From: Pseudomonas synxantha
Lineage (GTDB): Bacteria; Pseudomonadota; Gammaproteobacteria; Pseudomonadales; Pseudomonadaceae
Direction: 5' to 3'
DNA: 64,000 nucleotides
Assembly: GCF_900105675.1 (NCBI RefSeq)
Contig: NZ_LT629786.1
Coordinates: 6,572,001 to 6,636,000 of the forward strand
Shown here piece after piece: positions 18,611 through 29,249 of the stretch (position 1 is its first letter; each line of letters begins with the position of its first letter). The notes beneath the pieces are model-generated. The model saw only the letters and a list, made by a program, of their open reading frames with translations. It made no database searches and had not been told where the DNA came from. Made by a program: the position numbers and the translations under genes.

Positions 18611-19041
18611 AGCTTCTCCACAGCGGCGCCGCCGGCCCTGGGCGCGGCGCTTTTTGAGCACTTGTGGTTACAAGCGCAACAATTGCATGGCAAGGTGGCT
18701 TCAGGGCGTTTTGGCGCCGATATGCAGGTGCATTTGGTCAATGATGGCCCTGTGACCTTCCTCTTACAGACATGAATGTATTAAAAACGACTTTAATGCT
18801 GAAAAACGCAGGTTTTCGCTATAAATACTTCACTGTCCCTGATGCGTTGTCTCGCGGGCTACTAGATAATCGCGCGCTACGGGGATCAGCGTTGTTTGGT
18901 CCATTTTTGACTTAGGTAGAGACTTGTCCGATAGCCTTTGGGGAATCATTTGGCCCTAGGGGAGTCGGAACATTGCTCGCCAACCTGGCATATAGATAGC
19001 TGGCCGTTGGTTTTTTGATCTGTTTTCGGCGAGGGTTGCTC

Positions 19042-20778
19042 GTGATTGTTAGTCCCTGTAATGCACCAAAATTGTCTGCCAAACGGTTACGAAACGCACT
19101 GGTGACGGGCTCTGCCCTGTTTTGCCTGTTCGGCGCGGGTCAACTGTGGGCATTCAGTCTGGATGATGTGTCGGCCAAGGCAAAAGAGCTGGCCGGGCAG
19201 AAATACGAAGCTCCGCGCAGCAATCTGCCGAACGAATTCCGCGAAATGAAATTCGCTGACTACCAGAAGATTCGTTTCCGCAATGAAAAAGCCGAGTGGG
19301 CCGATCAGAACACCCCGTTCAAGCTGTCCTTCTATCACCAGGGCATGCATTTCGACACGCCGGTGAAAATCAACGAAGTCACTGCCGACAGCGTGCATGA
19401 AATCAAGTACGACCCGACGCGTTTCGATTTCGGCGACGTGAAGTTCGATCCCAAGGCCACTGAGCAGCTGGGTTATGCCGGTTTCCGTGTGCTTTTCCCG
19501 ATCAACAAGGCCGACAAGCAAGACGAAATCATGACCATGCTCGGCGCCAGCTATTTCCGCGTCGTGGGCAAGGACCAGGTATATGGCCTGTCTGCCCGTG
19601 GGATGGCCATTGATACCGCACTGCCGTCCGGCGAAGAGTTCCCGCGTTTCACCGAGTTCTGGATCGAACGTCCAAAACCGGGTGACAAGCACCTGGTGAT
19701 CTTCGCCCTGCTGGATTCGCCGCGCGCCACTGGCGCCTATCGCCTGATCCTGCGCCCTGGCACCGACACCGTAGTCGATGTGAAATCGCAGATGTACCTG
19801 CGCGACAAGGTCAGCAAGCTGGGCGTGGCCCCGTTGACCTCGATGTTCCTGTTCGGCGCCAACCAGCCGTCCAAGGTCCTCAACTACCGTCGCGAGCTGC
19901 ACGACTCCAGCGGCCTGTCGATCCATGCCGGCAACGGTGAGTGGATCTGGCGCCCGTTGAACAACCCTAAACACCTGTCGGTCAGCAACTTCAGCGTCGA
20001 AAACCCGCGTGGGTTCGGCCTGCTGCAACGTGGCCGCAACTTCAGCCACTACGAAGACCTGGACGACAACTACGACAAGCGCCCAAGCGCCTGGATCGAG
20101 CCTGAGGGCGATTGGGGCAAGGGCACCGTCGATCTGGTAGAGATCCCGACGGCCGATGAAACCAATGACAACATCGTGGCGTTCTGGAGCCCGGCCGAAC
20201 TGCCGGAAGTCGGCAAGCCGCTGGACGTGTCCTACCGCCTGCACTGGACCCTGGACGACGCTGCCTTCCATTCGCCGGAGAGCGCCTGGGTCAAGCAGAC
20301 CCTGCGTTCCACTGGGGACGTGAAGCAATCCAATCTGATCCGTCAGCCCGATGGCAGCGTGGCCTACCTGGTGGACTTCGAGGGCCCGTCCCTGAAGAAA
20401 CTGCTGCCGGACGCCCCGGTGCGCAGCCAGGTGAGCGTCAGTGACAACGCCGAGCTGGTTGAAAACAGCGTGCGCTACAACGAGCACACCAAAGGCTGGC
20501 GCCTGACCCTGCGCATGAAGATCAAGGACGCGGGCAAGCCGACCGAAATGCGTGCGGCACTGGTGCAGGATATCGTGCAGCCAGAGCCTGAGCCGGTTTC
20601 CAACCATGTGTTGAAGGCCGACAAAGTCCTGGCCAAGCAGCACGAGAAACAGGCCAAGAAAGACGCGAAAGACAAGCAAGCCCAGCAGCCAGAAGCTGCC
20701 CCAGCCACACCGGAGCCGATCAAGACCGAGCAAGTCCTGACCGAAACCTGGAGCTATCAGTTGCCTGCCGATGAGTAA
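19042..20778 (+). CDS. opgG: Periplasmic glucan biosynthesis protein OpgG
   Basis: OpgG (MdoG), 578 residues, is a periplasmic protein needed to make and branch osmoregulated periplasmic glucans. An N-terminal signal peptide is visible ([24 protein letters not shown], cleavage near WA-F). It is followed by the conserved beta-sandwich part ([90 protein letters not shown]). The C-terminus has a Lys/Ala-rich stretch before [15 protein letters not shown] 19042 with GAGGG about 6 nt upstream is preferred to the longer in-frame start at 19015. It overlaps opgH by 8 nt. The 266-nt gap before it, after dtd, shows no recognisable element. Confidence 0.95.
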   Translation: MIVSPCNAPKLSAKRLRNALVTGSALFCLFGAGQLWAFSLDDVSAKAKELAGQKYEAPRSNLPNEFREMKFADYQKIRFRNEKAEWADQNTPFKLSFYHQGMHFDTPVKINEVTADSVHEIKYDPTRFDFGDVKFDPKATEQLGYAGFRVLFPINKADKQDEIMTMLGASYFRVVGKDQVYGLSARGMAIDTALPSGEEFPRFTEFWIERPKPGDKHLVIFALLDSPRATGAYRLILRPGTDTVVDVKSQMYLRDKVSKLGVAPLTSMFLFGANQPSKVLNYRRELHDSSGLSIHAGNGEWIWRPLNNPKHLSVSNFSVENPRGFGLLQRGRNFSHYEDLDDNYDKRPSAWIEPEGDWGKGTVDLVEIPTADETNDNIVAFWSPAELPEVGKPLDVSYRLHWTLDDAAFHSPESAWVKQTLRSTGDVKQSNLIRQPDGSVAYLVDFEGPSLKKLLPDAPVRSQVSVSDNAELVENSVRYNEHTKGWRLTLRMKIKDAGKPTEMRAALVQDIVQPEPEPVSNHVLKADKVLAKQHEKQAKKDAKDKQAQQPEAAPATPEPIKTEQVLTETWSYQLPADE

Positions 20779-23341
20779 TTCCCAAGTCACGCCCGAGACT
20801 CTGTCCGAGTACCTGGCGCATCTGCCCATGACGGCCGAGCAGCGCGCCGAGCTGGCGGGCTGCCGCTCGTTCAGCGAGTTGCATGAGCGTCTGTCGTCAA
20901 AAACCTTCGACGCACCGACCGACGCCGCCCAGGCCTCGGTCGGCCGTCGGTTGACCCTCAGCACTGCCGAAGAGCTGCAAGACGCCGAAATGCTGGCGCT
21001 CGACGCCAGCGGTCGCGTATGCCTCAAGGCCACTCCACCGATCCGCCGGACCAAAGTGGTGCCCGAGCCTTGGCGCACCAATATCCTGGTACGTGGCTGG
21101 CGGCGGATCACCGGTCGCACCAATCCGCCCAAGCCACCGAAAGACGAGCGGGTGTTGCCGGCTGCGCGCTGGCGTACCGTGGGTTCGATCCGTCGCTATA
21201 TCCTGCTGGTGCTGATGCTCGGCCAGACCATCGTGGCTGGCTGGTACATGAAAGGCATCATGCCGTACCAGGGCTGGTCGCTGGTCGACTTCGACGAAAT
21301 CCGCAACCAGACCCTGCTGCAAACGGCAACCCAGGTACTGCCTTACGCCCTGCAAACCAGCATCCTGATCATGTTCGGGATTCTGTTCTGCTGGGTGTCG
21401 GCAGGTTTCTGGACCGCGCTGATGGGCTTCCTCGAGCTGCTGACCGGTCACGATAAATACCGCATCTCCGGTAAAAGTGCCGGCGACGAGCCGATTCCGA
21501 AGGATGCGCGCACCGCGCTGGTGATGCCGATCTGCAACGAAGACGTACCGCGTGTATTCGCGGGTTTGCGTGCGACGTTCGAATCGGTGGCCGCCACCGG
21601 CGACCTGGATCGCTTCGATTTCTTCGTGCTCAGTGACAGTAACGAGGCCGACATCTGCATCGCCGAGCAGCAAGCCTGGCTCGACGTGTGCCGCGAGGCC
21701 GGTGGCTTCGGCAAGATCTTCTATCGCCGCCGTCGCCGCCGCGTAAAGCGCAAGAGCGGCAACCTCGACGACTTCTGCCGTCGCTGGGGCGGTGACTACA
21801 AGTACATGGTGGTGCTCGACGCCGACAGCGTGATGAGCGGTGAGTGCCTGACCAGCCTGGTGCGCCTGATGGAGGCCACGCCGGATGCGGGGATCATCCA
21901 GACCGCGCCACGGGCGTCGGGCATGGATACCCTGTATGCGCGCATGCAGCAGTTCGCCACCCGCGTGTACGGCCCGCTGTTTACCGCCGGCCTGCACTTC
22001 TGGCAGCTGGGTGAATCCCACTACTGGGGTCACAACGCGATCATCCGCATGAAGCCGTTTATCGAGCACTGCGCCCTGGCGCCGTTGCCCGGTAAAGGCG
22101 CGTTTGCCGGTGCGATCCTCTCCCACGACTTCGTTGAAGCTGCGCTGATGCGCCGTGCCGGCTGGGGCGTGTGGATTGCCTACGACCTGCCGGGCAGCTA
22201 CGAAGAACTGCCGCCGAACCTGCTGGACGAACTCAAGCGTGACCGTCGCTGGTGCCACGGTAACCTGATGAACTTCCGCCTGTTCCTGGTTAAAGGCATG
22301 CACCCGGTGCACCGTGCGGTGTTCCTGACCGGCGTGATGTCCTACCTGTCGGCGCCGTTATGGTTCTTCTTCCTGGTGTTGTCCACCGCGTTGCTGGCGG
22401 TGAATACCCTGATGGAACCGCAGTACTTCATGGCTCCTCGCCAGTTGTACCCGCTGTGGCCACAATGGCATCCGGACAAGGCGGTGGCGCTGTTCTCCAC
22501 CACTATCGTGCTGCTGTTCCTGCCAAAACTGCTGAGCATCATCCTGATCTGGGCCAAGGGCGCGAAAGAGTTCGGCGGCAAGTTCAAGGTGACCTTGTCG
22601 ATGCTGCTGGAGATGCTGTTCTCCATGCTGCTGGCGCCGGTGCGGATGATTTTCCACACCCGTTTCGTGCTTGCCGCGTTCCTCGGCTGGGCCGCCACCT
22701 GGAACTCGCCGCAGCGTGACGACGACTCCACGCCATGGAGCGAAGCGGTCAAGCGCCACGGGCCGCAAACCCTGCTGGGCTTCCTGTGGGCCCTGCTGGT
22801 GGTGTGGTTGAACCCAAGCTTCCTGTGGTGGCTGATCCCGATTGTCGGCTCGCTGATGCTGTCGATCCCGGTGTCGGTGATTTCCAGCCGGGTCAAGCTG
22901 GGTCTCAAGTCCCGCGACGAGAGCCTGTTCCTGATCCCTGAGGAATACAATCCGCCGCAAGCGTTGCTGTCGACCGAGCAATACACCCATGAAAACCGCT
23001 GGCACGCCCTCAATGACGGGTTTGTGCGTTCGGTGGTCGACCCGCAGCAGAACGCCCTGGCCTGCGCCTTGGCGACTTCTCGGCACCGTGAGGCCGAGCC
23101 GATCGAGTACCTGCGCATGGAGCGTGTTCGCCACGCGTTGAAAGTCGGCCCGGCCGGCCTCAACAACAGCGAACGCCTGGCCTTGCTCAGCGATCCGGTG
23201 GCTCTGGCACGCCTGCATGAGCAGGTCTGGAGCGAAGGCCACGCAGAGTGGCTTGATGCCTGGCGTGCATCGATCAAGGCTGATCCGCATGCGCCGTTGC
23301 TGCCGCTGCAACCGCAGTCGGCCCAGGCTCAACCGGCCTGA
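20771..23341 (+). CDS. opgH: Glucan glucosyltransferase OpgH
   Basis: OpgH (MdoH), 856 residues, is the inner-membrane family-2 glycosyltransferase that polymerises the glucan backbone from UDP-glucose and exports it. Membrane helices occur at about 138-160 ([21 protein letters not shown]) and 195-220, with more after residue 515. The cytoplasmic catalytic domain shows D350/D352 ([11 protein letters not shown]), the second acidic region ILSHDFVEA and the RRW motif (R492-R493-W494 in DRRWCHGNL), standing in for QxxRW. It partners OpgG, with coupled translation through the 8-nt overlap. Confidence 0.96.
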   Translation: MSNSQVTPETLSEYLAHLPMTAEQRAELAGCRSFSELHERLSSKTFDAPTDAAQASVGRRLTLSTAEELQDAEMLALDASGRVCLKATPPIRRTKVVPEPWRTNILVRGWRRITGRTNPPKPPKDERVLPAARWRTVGSIRRYILLVLMLGQTIVAGWYMKGIMPYQGWSLVDFDEIRNQTLLQTATQVLPYALQTSILIMFGILFCWVSAGFWTALMGFLELLTGHDKYRISGKSAGDEPIPKDARTALVMPICNEDVPRVFAGLRATFESVAATGDLDRFDFFVLSDSNEADICIAEQQAWLDVCREAGGFGKIFYRRRRRRVKRKSGNLDDFCRRWGGDYKYMVVLDADSVMSGECLTSLVRLMEATPDAGIIQTAPRASGMDTLYARMQQFATRVYGPLFTAGLHFWQLGESHYWGHNAIIRMKPFIEHCALAPLPGKGAFAGAILSHDFVEAALMRRAGWGVWIAYDLPGSYEELPPNLLDELKRDRRWCHGNLMNFRLFLVKGMHPVHRAVFLTGVMSYLSAPLWFFFLVLSTALLAVNTLMEPQYFMAPRQLYPLWPQWHPDKAVALFSTTIVLLFLPKLLSIILIWAKGAKEFGGKFKVTLSMLLEMLFSMLLAPVRMIFHTRFVLAAFLGWAATWNSPQRDDDSTPWSEAVKRHGPQTLLGFLWALLVVWLNPSFLWWLIPIVGSLMLSIPVSVISSRVKLGLKSRDESLFLIPEEYNPPQALLSTEQYTHENRWHALNDGFVRSVVDPQQNALACALATSRHREAEPIEYLRMERVRHALKVGPAGLNNSERLALLSDPVALARLHEQVWSEGHAEWLDAWRASIKADPHAPLLPLQPQSAQAQPA

Positions 23342-23349
23342 TTCAGACG

Positions 23350-23372
23350 CCCCCGAGGGCTCGCCTCGGGGG
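23350..23372 (+). terminator. GC-rich hairpin after opgH (possible terminator)
   Basis: CCCCCGAGG and CCTCGGGGG form a perfect 9-bp stem with a 5-nt loop, 9 nt after the opgH stop. No T-run follows (TGTTCC), so factor-independent termination is uncertain. Confidence 0.45.
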
Positions 23373-23528
23373 TGTTCCAGACGCTGGTCCTACAGCGTTT
23401 ACGGTCCCTTCCTTGTATCGCTAACTCCTTGTTATTTCGAAACAAAAGACCTTTGTTCGAGGCGTATTGCCGTGCCTGTGGCTGGGTTAGCATCGCCCCC
23501 CAAAATTTGACTCGCCACGGGGGCATTC

Positions 23529-24329
23529 ATGATCAAGAAGTACTGTGCGGCATTGCTGATTAGCTGTTTCCTATTGGTACACACGGGGCTGCTGAAGGCG
23601 GGTGCGCTGGACGATGCTGTTCGCCGTGGTGTGCTGAAAGTCGGCACGACCCCCAATTACGTGCCATTTGAGATGCTTGATAGGCAGGGGCGCATCATCG
23701 GCTTTGAAATCGACTTGCTCCATGCCATGAGCCGCGCGCTGGGCGTTCAGCTTGAGCTGGTAGCGGTGCCCTATAAGGAACTGGTGCCGGGGCTGATGGC
23801 GAAAAAGTTTGATCTGATTGGCAGCGGCATGACGGTCACTCAGGAGCGCAATCTCAAACTCAATTTCAGCGACTCGTTTATCGTGGTGGGCCAGACCGTG
23901 CTGCTGCACCCTCGCCTGGCGGGTGCGGTTTCCAGCATTGAAGACTTGAACCAAAATGGTTATCGGGTCGTCGCCATTGAGGGCACCACGGGACAGGCCG
24001 CCGCACGCCGCTTTCTCGGGGCAGCGCGACTCAGCAGTGTGACGACCCCGGAAGAGGGGGTGCGGCAGGTCGTAGAGGGGGAGGTCGACGCCTTTGTGCA
24101 TGACGCGCCCTACAACCTGATCGCGATGAGCCGGCCGCAGAACAGCGCATTGCTGGCACTGGAACAACCCTTCACCTTCGAACCTCTGGCCTTCGGCTTG
24201 AAAAAAGGTGATTACGACAGCCTCAACTGGATCAATCACTTCCTCAACCAGATCGCCCAGGATGGCACCTACGATCGCCTGCATGACAAGTGGTTCACGG
24301 ACACTGCCTGGGTGTCTGAGCTTGAGTGA
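23529..24329 (+). CDS. Amino-acid ABC transporter binding protein, copy 1
   Basis: This 266-residue SBP_bac_3 (family 3) periplasmic binding protein has a signal peptide (KKYCAALLISCFLLVHTGLLKAGA). Typical segments are LKVGTTPNYVPFEMLDRQGRIIGFEIDLLHAM, FDLIGSGMTVTQERNLKLNFSDSFIVVGQT and DAFVHDAPYNL. It is a close paralogue of the next gene, with near-equal length and shared motifs throughout. A short sequence upstream (TGGGTTAG, 23483-23490) is also shared. It probably binds a polar amino acid and uses the same permease and ATPase downstream; the exact ligand cannot be read from sequence. Confidence 0.88.
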   Translation: MIKKYCAALLISCFLLVHTGLLKAGALDDAVRRGVLKVGTTPNYVPFEMLDRQGRIIGFEIDLLHAMSRALGVQLELVAVPYKELVPGLMAKKFDLIGSGMTVTQERNLKLNFSDSFIVVGQTVLLHPRLAGAVSSIEDLNQNGYRVVAIEGTTGQAAARRFLGAARLSSVTTPEEGVRQVVEGEVDAFVHDAPYNLIAMSRPQNSALLALEQPFTFEPLAFGLKKGDYDSLNWINHFLNQIAQDGTYDRLHDKWFTDTAWVSELE

Positions 24330-24547
24330 TCGTCATAACTACTTACACATCAATCAATTGCCCAGTCGCTGCGCCGATGTGTCTACCTCTGCGTTGAACT
24401 GCAACGCCGCCGGGGTTTTCCGACATGCGCCGATATGATTTACCCGTGAAACCTTTGTGACAGACAACGAGTGGGTTAGGATCGCACCCCGAAATGGCGC
24501 AGCCCTTTGCGCGCCGACCTTATAAGAATCGTTCAGGGGACTTGTTG

Positions 24548-25345
24548 ATGAAAAAGTATCTTTCGATGCTGCTGCTCGGCGTCACTGCGCTGGTCGCTGC
24601 CACTGCGGCACAGGCCGGTGCCATCGACGATGCGGTCAAGCGCGGCACGCTGAAAGTCGGCATGGACCCGACCTACATGCCCTTTGAAATGACCGACAAG
24701 CGCGGTGAGATCATCGGTTTCGAAGTCGACATCCTCAAGGCCATGGCCAAGTCCATGGGGGTCAAGCTCGAGCTGGTTTCTACAGGCTATGACGGCATCA
24801 TCCCGGCCTTCCTGACCGGCAAGTTCGACATGATCGGCAGCGGCATGACCCTGACCCAGGAGCGCAACCTGCGCCTGAACTTCAGCGAACCCTTCATCGT
24901 GGTCGGCCAGACCCTGCTGATCCGCAAGGAGCTGGAAGGCACGATCAAGTCCTACAAAGACCTGAACGACGAGAAATACCGCCTGACCTCCAAGCTCGGT
25001 ACCACCGGTGAAATGGTGGCCAAGAAGCTGATCTCCAAGGCCAAGTACCACGGCTATGACAACGAGCAAGAGGGTGTGCTGGACGTGGTCAACGGCAAGG
25101 CCGATGCCTTTGTATATGACGCGCCGTACAACGTGGTCGCCGAGAAGAAAGTCGGCAACGGCAAGCTGGTGTTCCTGGAGGAGCCCTTCACCTTCGAGCC
25201 CCTGGCGTTCGGTTTGAAGAAGGGTGACTACGACAGCATCAACTTCATCAACAACTTCCTGCACCAGATCAAGAACGACGGCACCTACGATCGCATCCAT
25301 GACAAGTGGTTCAAGAGCTCCGAGTGGCTCAAGGACATGGAATAA
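24548..25345 (+). CDS. Amino-acid ABC transporter binding protein, copy 2
   Basis: This 265-residue family-3 periplasmic binding protein has signal peptide MKKYLSMLLLGVTALVAATAAQA and mature start GAIDDAVKRGTLKVGMDPTYMPFEM. The conserved FDMIGSGMTLTQERNLRLNFSEPFIVVGQTLL and DAFVYDAPYNVVAEKK are present. ATG 24548 with AGGGGA 8 nt upstream is chosen over an in-frame start 54 nt earlier, because it begins the signal peptide. It precedes the permease and ATPase genes and is likely the main binding protein of that importer; copy 1 probably arose by tandem duplication. Confidence 0.9.
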   Translation: MKKYLSMLLLGVTALVAATAAQAGAIDDAVKRGTLKVGMDPTYMPFEMTDKRGEIIGFEVDILKAMAKSMGVKLELVSTGYDGIIPAFLTGKFDMIGSGMTLTQERNLRLNFSEPFIVVGQTLLIRKELEGTIKSYKDLNDEKYRLTSKLGTTGEMVAKKLISKAKYHGYDNEQEGVLDVVNGKADAFVYDAPYNVVAEKKVGNGKLVFLEEPFTFEPLAFGLKKGDYDSINFINNFLHQIKNDGTYDRIHDKWFKSSEWLKDME

Positions 25346-25365
25346 GGCCTGACACCGAGTTGCCT

Positions 25366-25441
25366 GCATCGCAGGCAAGCCAGCTCCCACATTTGACTGT
25401 ATTTACACATCAAGTGTGGGAGGGGGCTTGACCCCCGATGG
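25366..25441. repeat. Divergent, chimaeric REP pair
   Basis: The left unit is of the second class (CATCGCAGGCAAGCCAGCTC). The right unit is of the first class (GTGGGAGGGGGCTTGACCCCC). Their CTCCCAC ends face each other across linker ATTTGACTGTATTTACACATC. Mixed classes in one pair are unusual. Confidence 0.85.
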
Positions 25442-25475
25442 CGACCTATCAGGCAACACATATCCGGAAAGTGAA

Positions 25476-26435
25476 ATGAAACAGAAAAAAGCCCAATGGC
25501 CCTGGCACCTGCTCACCGTGGTCGTGCTGGTCGGCCTGGCTGGCGCCTTGTACTACGCCACCTCGCTGATGTCCTACGAGTGGCGCTGGAACCGCGTTCC
25601 GCAATACTTTGCCTATCAAGCCGAGACCTCCCAGCGCGCTGCGGATATGTCCACCGTGGTCGAGTTGGTGCGCAAAGGCGACATGGCCGAAGTCACCCTG
25701 CGCAATGACGCGGGGGGCGAGCAAAAGCTCACGGTTGCCGACAACAGCCTGCAAGTGGCCCGCGGCGACGATGTGGCTGAAGGCGATGTGGTCGGCGTGA
25801 CTCGCCAGTGGGCGCTCGGGCCGTTGATGTGGGGCTTGTGGACCACGTTGTGGCTGTCGGTGGTGTCCGGCGTCCTAGGCTTGGCCATTGGCTTGGCGAC
25901 CGGATTGTGCCGGCTCTCCAAAAACCCGACCTTGCGCGACCTGTCGACGATCTACGTCGAACTGGTGCGCGGTACGCCGTTGCTGGTGCAGATCTTCATT
26001 TTCTATTTCTTTATCGGCACGGTACTCAACCTGTCCCGGGAGTTTGCCGGGATCGCCGCGCTGTCGTTGTTCACCGGCGCCTACGTGGCGGAAATCGTCC
26101 GCGCCGGGGTGCAGTCCATCACCCGTGGCCAGGACGAAGCGGCGCGTTCCCTGGGATTGAGCGCCAGCCAGTCGATGCGCCATGTGGTGTTGCCGCAAGC
26201 CTTCAAGCGCGTGCTGCCGCCCCTGGCCGGGCAATTTATCAGCCTGGTAAAAGACACGTCGCTGGTGTCGGTGATCGCGATTACCGAGTTGCTCAAGAGT
26301 GGCCGCGAGGTAATCACCACCTCGTTCTCGCCGTTTGAGATCCTGTTCTGTGTGGCAGGCCTTTACCTGCTGATCAACCTGCCGCTGTCGAAAATGGCCA
26401 GCCGGCTTGAGCGGAGGCTCGCCCAAAGTGATTGA
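25476..26435 (+). CDS. Amino-acid ABC transporter permease
   Basis: This 319-residue HisM/GlnP-type permease has a first helix at about 10-30 ([21 protein letters not shown]). Next comes an extended, mostly hydrophilic periplasmic region (about residues 31-110). The standard permease core begins [26 protein letters not shown] and has the EAA loop [38 protein letters not shown]. It assembles with the ATPase encoded immediately downstream, with which it overlaps by 8 nt, and takes substrate from the binding protein(s) upstream. ATG 25476 starts the basic N-terminus [10 protein letters not shown]. Confidence 0.92.
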   Translation: MKQKKAQWPWHLLTVVVLVGLAGALYYATSLMSYEWRWNRVPQYFAYQAETSQRAADMSTVVELVRKGDMAEVTLRNDAGGEQKLTVADNSLQVARGDDVAEGDVVGVTRQWALGPLMWGLWTTLWLSVVSGVLGLAIGLATGLCRLSKNPTLRDLSTIYVELVRGTPLLVQIFIFYFFIGTVLNLSREFAGIAALSLFTGAYVAEIVRAGVQSITRGQDEAARSLGLSASQSMRHVVLPQAFKRVLPPLAGQFISLVKDTSLVSVIAITELLKSGREVITTSFSPFEILFCVAGLYLLINLPLSKMASRLERRLAQSD

Positions 26436-27162
26436 AGTGCGCGATCTGGTAAAAGTCTTCGATACCCGTGGGCACGTGGTGCGCGCGGTGGATCATGTCA
26501 CCACCCAGGTCGCCAAGGGCGAAGTGCTGGTGGTGATCGGCCCGTCCGGCTCCGGCAAGTCCACCTTCCTGCGCTGCCTCAATGGTTTGGAAGAATTCGA
26601 CTCGGGCTCGGTGAGCATCGACGGCCTGCAACTGGCCGACCCTAAGACCGATGTGAATGCCTACCGGCGCGAAGTTGGCATGGTGTTCCAGCATTTCAAC
26701 CTGTTCCCGCACATGACCGTGCTGGAAAACCTGTGCCTGGCGCAAAAGGTCGTACGCAAGCGCGGCAAGCAAGAGCGCGAGGCCAAGGCCCTGGCCCTGC
26801 TGGAAAAGGTCGGTATCGCACAGAAGGCCCATGAGTTTCCGTCACGGCTGTCTGGCGGCCAGCAGCAGCGGGTCGCGATTGCCCGGGCCCTGGCCATGGA
26901 GCCCAAGGTGATGCTGTTTGACGAGCCCACCTCGGCCCTCGACCCGGAAATGGTCGGTGAAGTGCTGGACGTGATGAAGACCCTGGCCCTGGAAGGCATG
27001 ACCATGGTCTGCGTCACCCACGAGATGGGCTTTGCCCGGGAAGTGGCGGATCGGGTGCTGTTTTTCGACAACGGCAAACTGCTGGAAGATGCCGCGCCCG
27101 CCGCCTTCTTCGCCGCTCCCCAGGACCCACGGGCACAAGCCTTCCTGCGCCAGGTGCTGTAG
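26428..27162 (+). CDS. Amino-acid ABC transporter ATP-binding protein
   Basis: This 244-residue GlnQ-type ATPase has Walker [11 protein letters not shown]-loop [16 protein letters not shown], signature [17 protein letters not shown], Walker [15 protein letters not shown] and H-loop [13 protein letters not shown] 26428 with GGAGG 10 nt upstream is preferred to the earlier in-frame TTG 26407; it overlaps the permease stop by 8 nt. It drives the neighbouring polar amino-acid importer. It converges with a chemoreceptor gene whose stop lies 5 nt away. Confidence 0.93.
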   Translation: MIEVRDLVKVFDTRGHVVRAVDHVTTQVAKGEVLVVIGPSGSGKSTFLRCLNGLEEFDSGSVSIDGLQLADPKTDVNAYRREVGMVFQHFNLFPHMTVLENLCLAQKVVRKRGKQEREAKALALLEKVGIAQKAHEFPSRLSGGQQQRVAIARALAMEPKVMLFDEPTSALDPEMVGEVLDVMKTLALEGMTMVCVTHEMGFAREVADRVLFFDNGKLLEDAAPAAFFAAPQDPRAQAFLRQVL

Positions 27163-27166
27163 CCGC

Positions 27167-29074
27167 TCAGACCTTGAAGCGGCCTACCGAACGCGCCAGC
27201 TCGGAGCCCAGGCGTGCCAGTTCAACACTGGCCGCCGCCGTCTGCTCACTGGCCGTCGAGGTTTGCTCCGACGCTTCCTTGACCTTCAGTACGCTGCGAT
27301 TGATCTCCTCGGCTACTGCGCTTTGCTCCTCGGCCGCCGCGGCAATCTGCGGGTTCATTTCCTGGATCACCGAGACCGTGCGGGTGATGCTGGCCAGCGC
27401 CTGACCTGCGCGACGCGTCAGTTCCACGCTGTTGTCGGTCAGGCTGAGGCTGTTGTCCATGATGTCGGCAGTGTGTTGTGTGCCCCGCTGCAGCCCCTCG
27501 ATCAACCCTTCGATTTCCTCGGCTGATTGTTGGGTACGCTGGGCCAGGGTGCGCACCTCGTCGGCGACCACGGCGAAACCGCGACCTGCCTCACCCGCGC
27601 GTGCCGCTTCGATAGCGGCGTTGAGGGCCAACAGGTTGGTCTGCTCGGACACCGACTTGATCACCTCCAGCACGCTGCCGATCTTCTGGCTTTCCTGTTG
27701 CAGGCCTTGCATCGCCTCGCTTGAGCGGTTCATTTGCTCGGCGAGGTGCTCGATATGGGTAATCGCCTCGGCCACCACCTGGTCGCCCACGCCCGCTTGT
27801 TGATCAGCCTCGGTGGCGGCAATCGAGGCTTGTTCGGCATGGCGTGCGACCTCTTGGGAGGTGGCGAGCATTTCGTTCATGGCGGTGGCGACTTGTTCGG
27901 TCTCCAGTTTCTGGCCATTGACCCCGGCGCGGGTTTGCTCAGTGACTGTCGACAATTGCTCGGCGGCACTGGCGATCTGGCGGGCGCTGTCGTTTATGCC
28001 ACCGATCAGGGTGCGCAGGTTCAGGGTCATCTGGCCGATGCTGCGCTGCAATTGGCCCAGTTCATCGCGTCGTGACGTGGTGATGTCGTGGCTCAGGTCA
28101 CCCTCGGCGATGCGGTTGGCAGTTTGCAGTGCCTGGCGCAGCGGCCTGACGATCTGGCCTGCGATCAACCAGGCAGCAAGGGCGCCGAGCAGTAACGCTG
28201 CGCCGGTTACGTAGAGCATCAGCAGGCGCGCCAGGTCGGCCTCCTTATCGCGTTGCAGAGTCTGTTCCTCGCTCAGCCGGTCACTTTGTGACAGCAGTTG
28301 GTCCAGCCATTGCTCCAGTTGATTCTGCGTGTTTTCAACGGTGAGCTGCGTGTCTTTCAGGTGATCGAGCTGGGCGCGGTAATCGAGCAGGGCGCTGTTC
28401 AGCGCGGTGCTGTCGACCGGCAACGCCGTCACGGCAGACTGGGCGCTGTCGAGGGTTTTGAGCGCAGCGTCCACCGCTTGAGTGTAGAGCTGCAGTGTGT
28501 CAGCGGCCCAGGCGGGGGACTTGGCGCGGTCTTCGGCTGCCTCCATGGCTTGGCGCAGGTTCTCGACGCTGTCCAGGGCTTTCTCGTCATTCTGGTCGGG
28601 CAAGTCGCTGGACAGTTGTCCAAGGGTGTCACTGGCGGTCACGGAGCTGCTGGCGAGCCGTTTCTGCGCTTGCTCGCGTTGTTCCATCAGATTGGGCAGA
28701 CCTGCCAGTGCCGTCTTGAAGCGTGCGCCGAGACGACTGGAGTCTTGGACTTGTTGCAGGTGCATGGGGATTTTCAGGCGGTCGGCCAACTCGACCAGAT
28801 AACCGTCGATTTTCTCCATGTGCCGGCCGAGCTTGTCAAAGCTCGCCGGGTCATTCACGACGCGGTACACAATCCGGTCGGCGCGCAATTCTTCGCCGGT
28901 CACGGCGAGGCGCGAAAGGGTGGTCAAGGTTTGAGCGCGAAACAGCGAGGCGTTCAGGGCCTGCCATCCCGTCAGGGCGACAGCCATGCACAGCGCCAGT
29001 ACCAGGCCGAAGCCAAGGATGAGTTTGAGGGTGACGCTGGTGTTGCCTAATACGCGGGTCAGTGGTCGAAACAT
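27167..29074 (-). CDS. Methyl-accepting chemotaxis protein, HBM-type sensor (1)
   Basis: This 635-residue transducer has a helix at about 15-37, then a periplasmic all-helical domain of about 250 residues ([28 protein letters not shown] to the second helix [23 protein letters not shown] at about 290-312). The size fits the helical bimodular (HBM) sensor family. A HAMP domain follows ([25 protein letters not shown]), then the signalling tip [38 protein letters not shown]. The end GRFKV has no CheR-binding pentapeptide. It neighbours a second receptor of the same build. A sigma-28-like site lies upstream at 29150-29177. HBM receptors such as McpS sense organic acids, but the ligand here is unknown. 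Confidence 0.9.
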   Translation of the reverse strand: MFRPLTRVLGNTSVTLKLILGFGLVLALCMAVALTGWQALNASLFRAQTLTTLSRLAVTGEELRADRIVYRVVNDPASFDKLGRHMEKIDGYLVELADRLKIPMHLQQVQDSSRLGARFKTALAGLPNLMEQREQAQKRLASSSVTASDTLGQLSSDLPDQNDEKALDSVENLRQAMEAAEDRAKSPAWAADTLQLYTQAVDAALKTLDSAQSAVTALPVDSTALNSALLDYRAQLDHLKDTQLTVENTQNQLEQWLDQLLSQSDRLSEEQTLQRDKEADLARLLMLYVTGAALLLGALAAWLIAGQIVRPLRQALQTANRIAEGDLSHDITTSRRDELGQLQRSIGQMTLNLRTLIGGINDSARQIASAAEQLSTVTEQTRAGVNGQKLETEQVATAMNEMLATSQEVARHAEQASIAATEADQQAGVGDQVVAEAITHIEHLAEQMNRSSEAMQGLQQESQKIGSVLEVIKSVSEQTNLLALNAAIEAARAGEAGRGFAVVADEVRTLAQRTQQSAEEIEGLIEGLQRGTQHTADIMDNSLSLTDNSVELTRRAGQALASITRTVSVIQEMNPQIAAAAEEQSAVAEEINRSVLKVKEASEQTSTASEQTAAASVELARLGSELARSVGRFKV

Positions 29075-29149
29075 GATGCACCTCCATCAGAAAAGAGAGC
29101 GCTTCGCACCCCGGCTGACGCAGGTCAGGAGGAGTGAGAACGCTAAATC

Positions 29150-29177
29150 TTTTCGGCATAGGGCGCGTAAGAATTGA
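29150..29177 (-). promoter_or_regulatory. Sigma-28 (FliA)-like promoter of chemoreceptor 1
   Basis: On the minus strand TCAA, 16 nt, then GCCGAAAA resembles the flagellar consensus TAAA-N15-GCCGATAA, 76 nt upstream of the receptor start. Chemoreceptor genes are commonly FliA-dependent. Confidence 0.45.
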
Positions 29178-29249
29178 CCTGAAAGACGTGTAGGAAATTT
29201 CATAAGTTGCAGGCGGCCCAGGACGGGCCGCCACCAGGGTGGGATCAGG

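Larger units (their letters stand above)
16905..18775 (+). pseudogene. dtd: D-aminoacyl-tRNA deacylase dtd, split by an IS4-family element
   Basis: Dtd hydrolyses D-amino acids wrongly attached to tRNA. The 5' part (16905-17177, residues 1-91) has the [12 protein letters not shown] motif. The insertion adds TAA at once, giving a 91-residue fragment. The 3' part (18611-18775) continues in frame as [20 protein letters not shown] and carries the second active-site motif NDGPVT, then LLQT and stop. Removing the IS and one copy of the 11-bp duplication restores a 145-residue protein, exactly the usual length. Without the GPVT half the fragment should be inactive. The coding parts show no other damage, so the insertion looks recent. 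Confidence 0.95.

Noticed and set aside
18587..18775. Small ORF (62 codons) after the IS
   Set aside because: It begins in the IS end and is the displaced 3' part of dtd, not a gene.
19087..21132. 681-codon minus-strand ORF across opgG-opgH
   Set aside because: It crosses two well-supported genes and has no family features.
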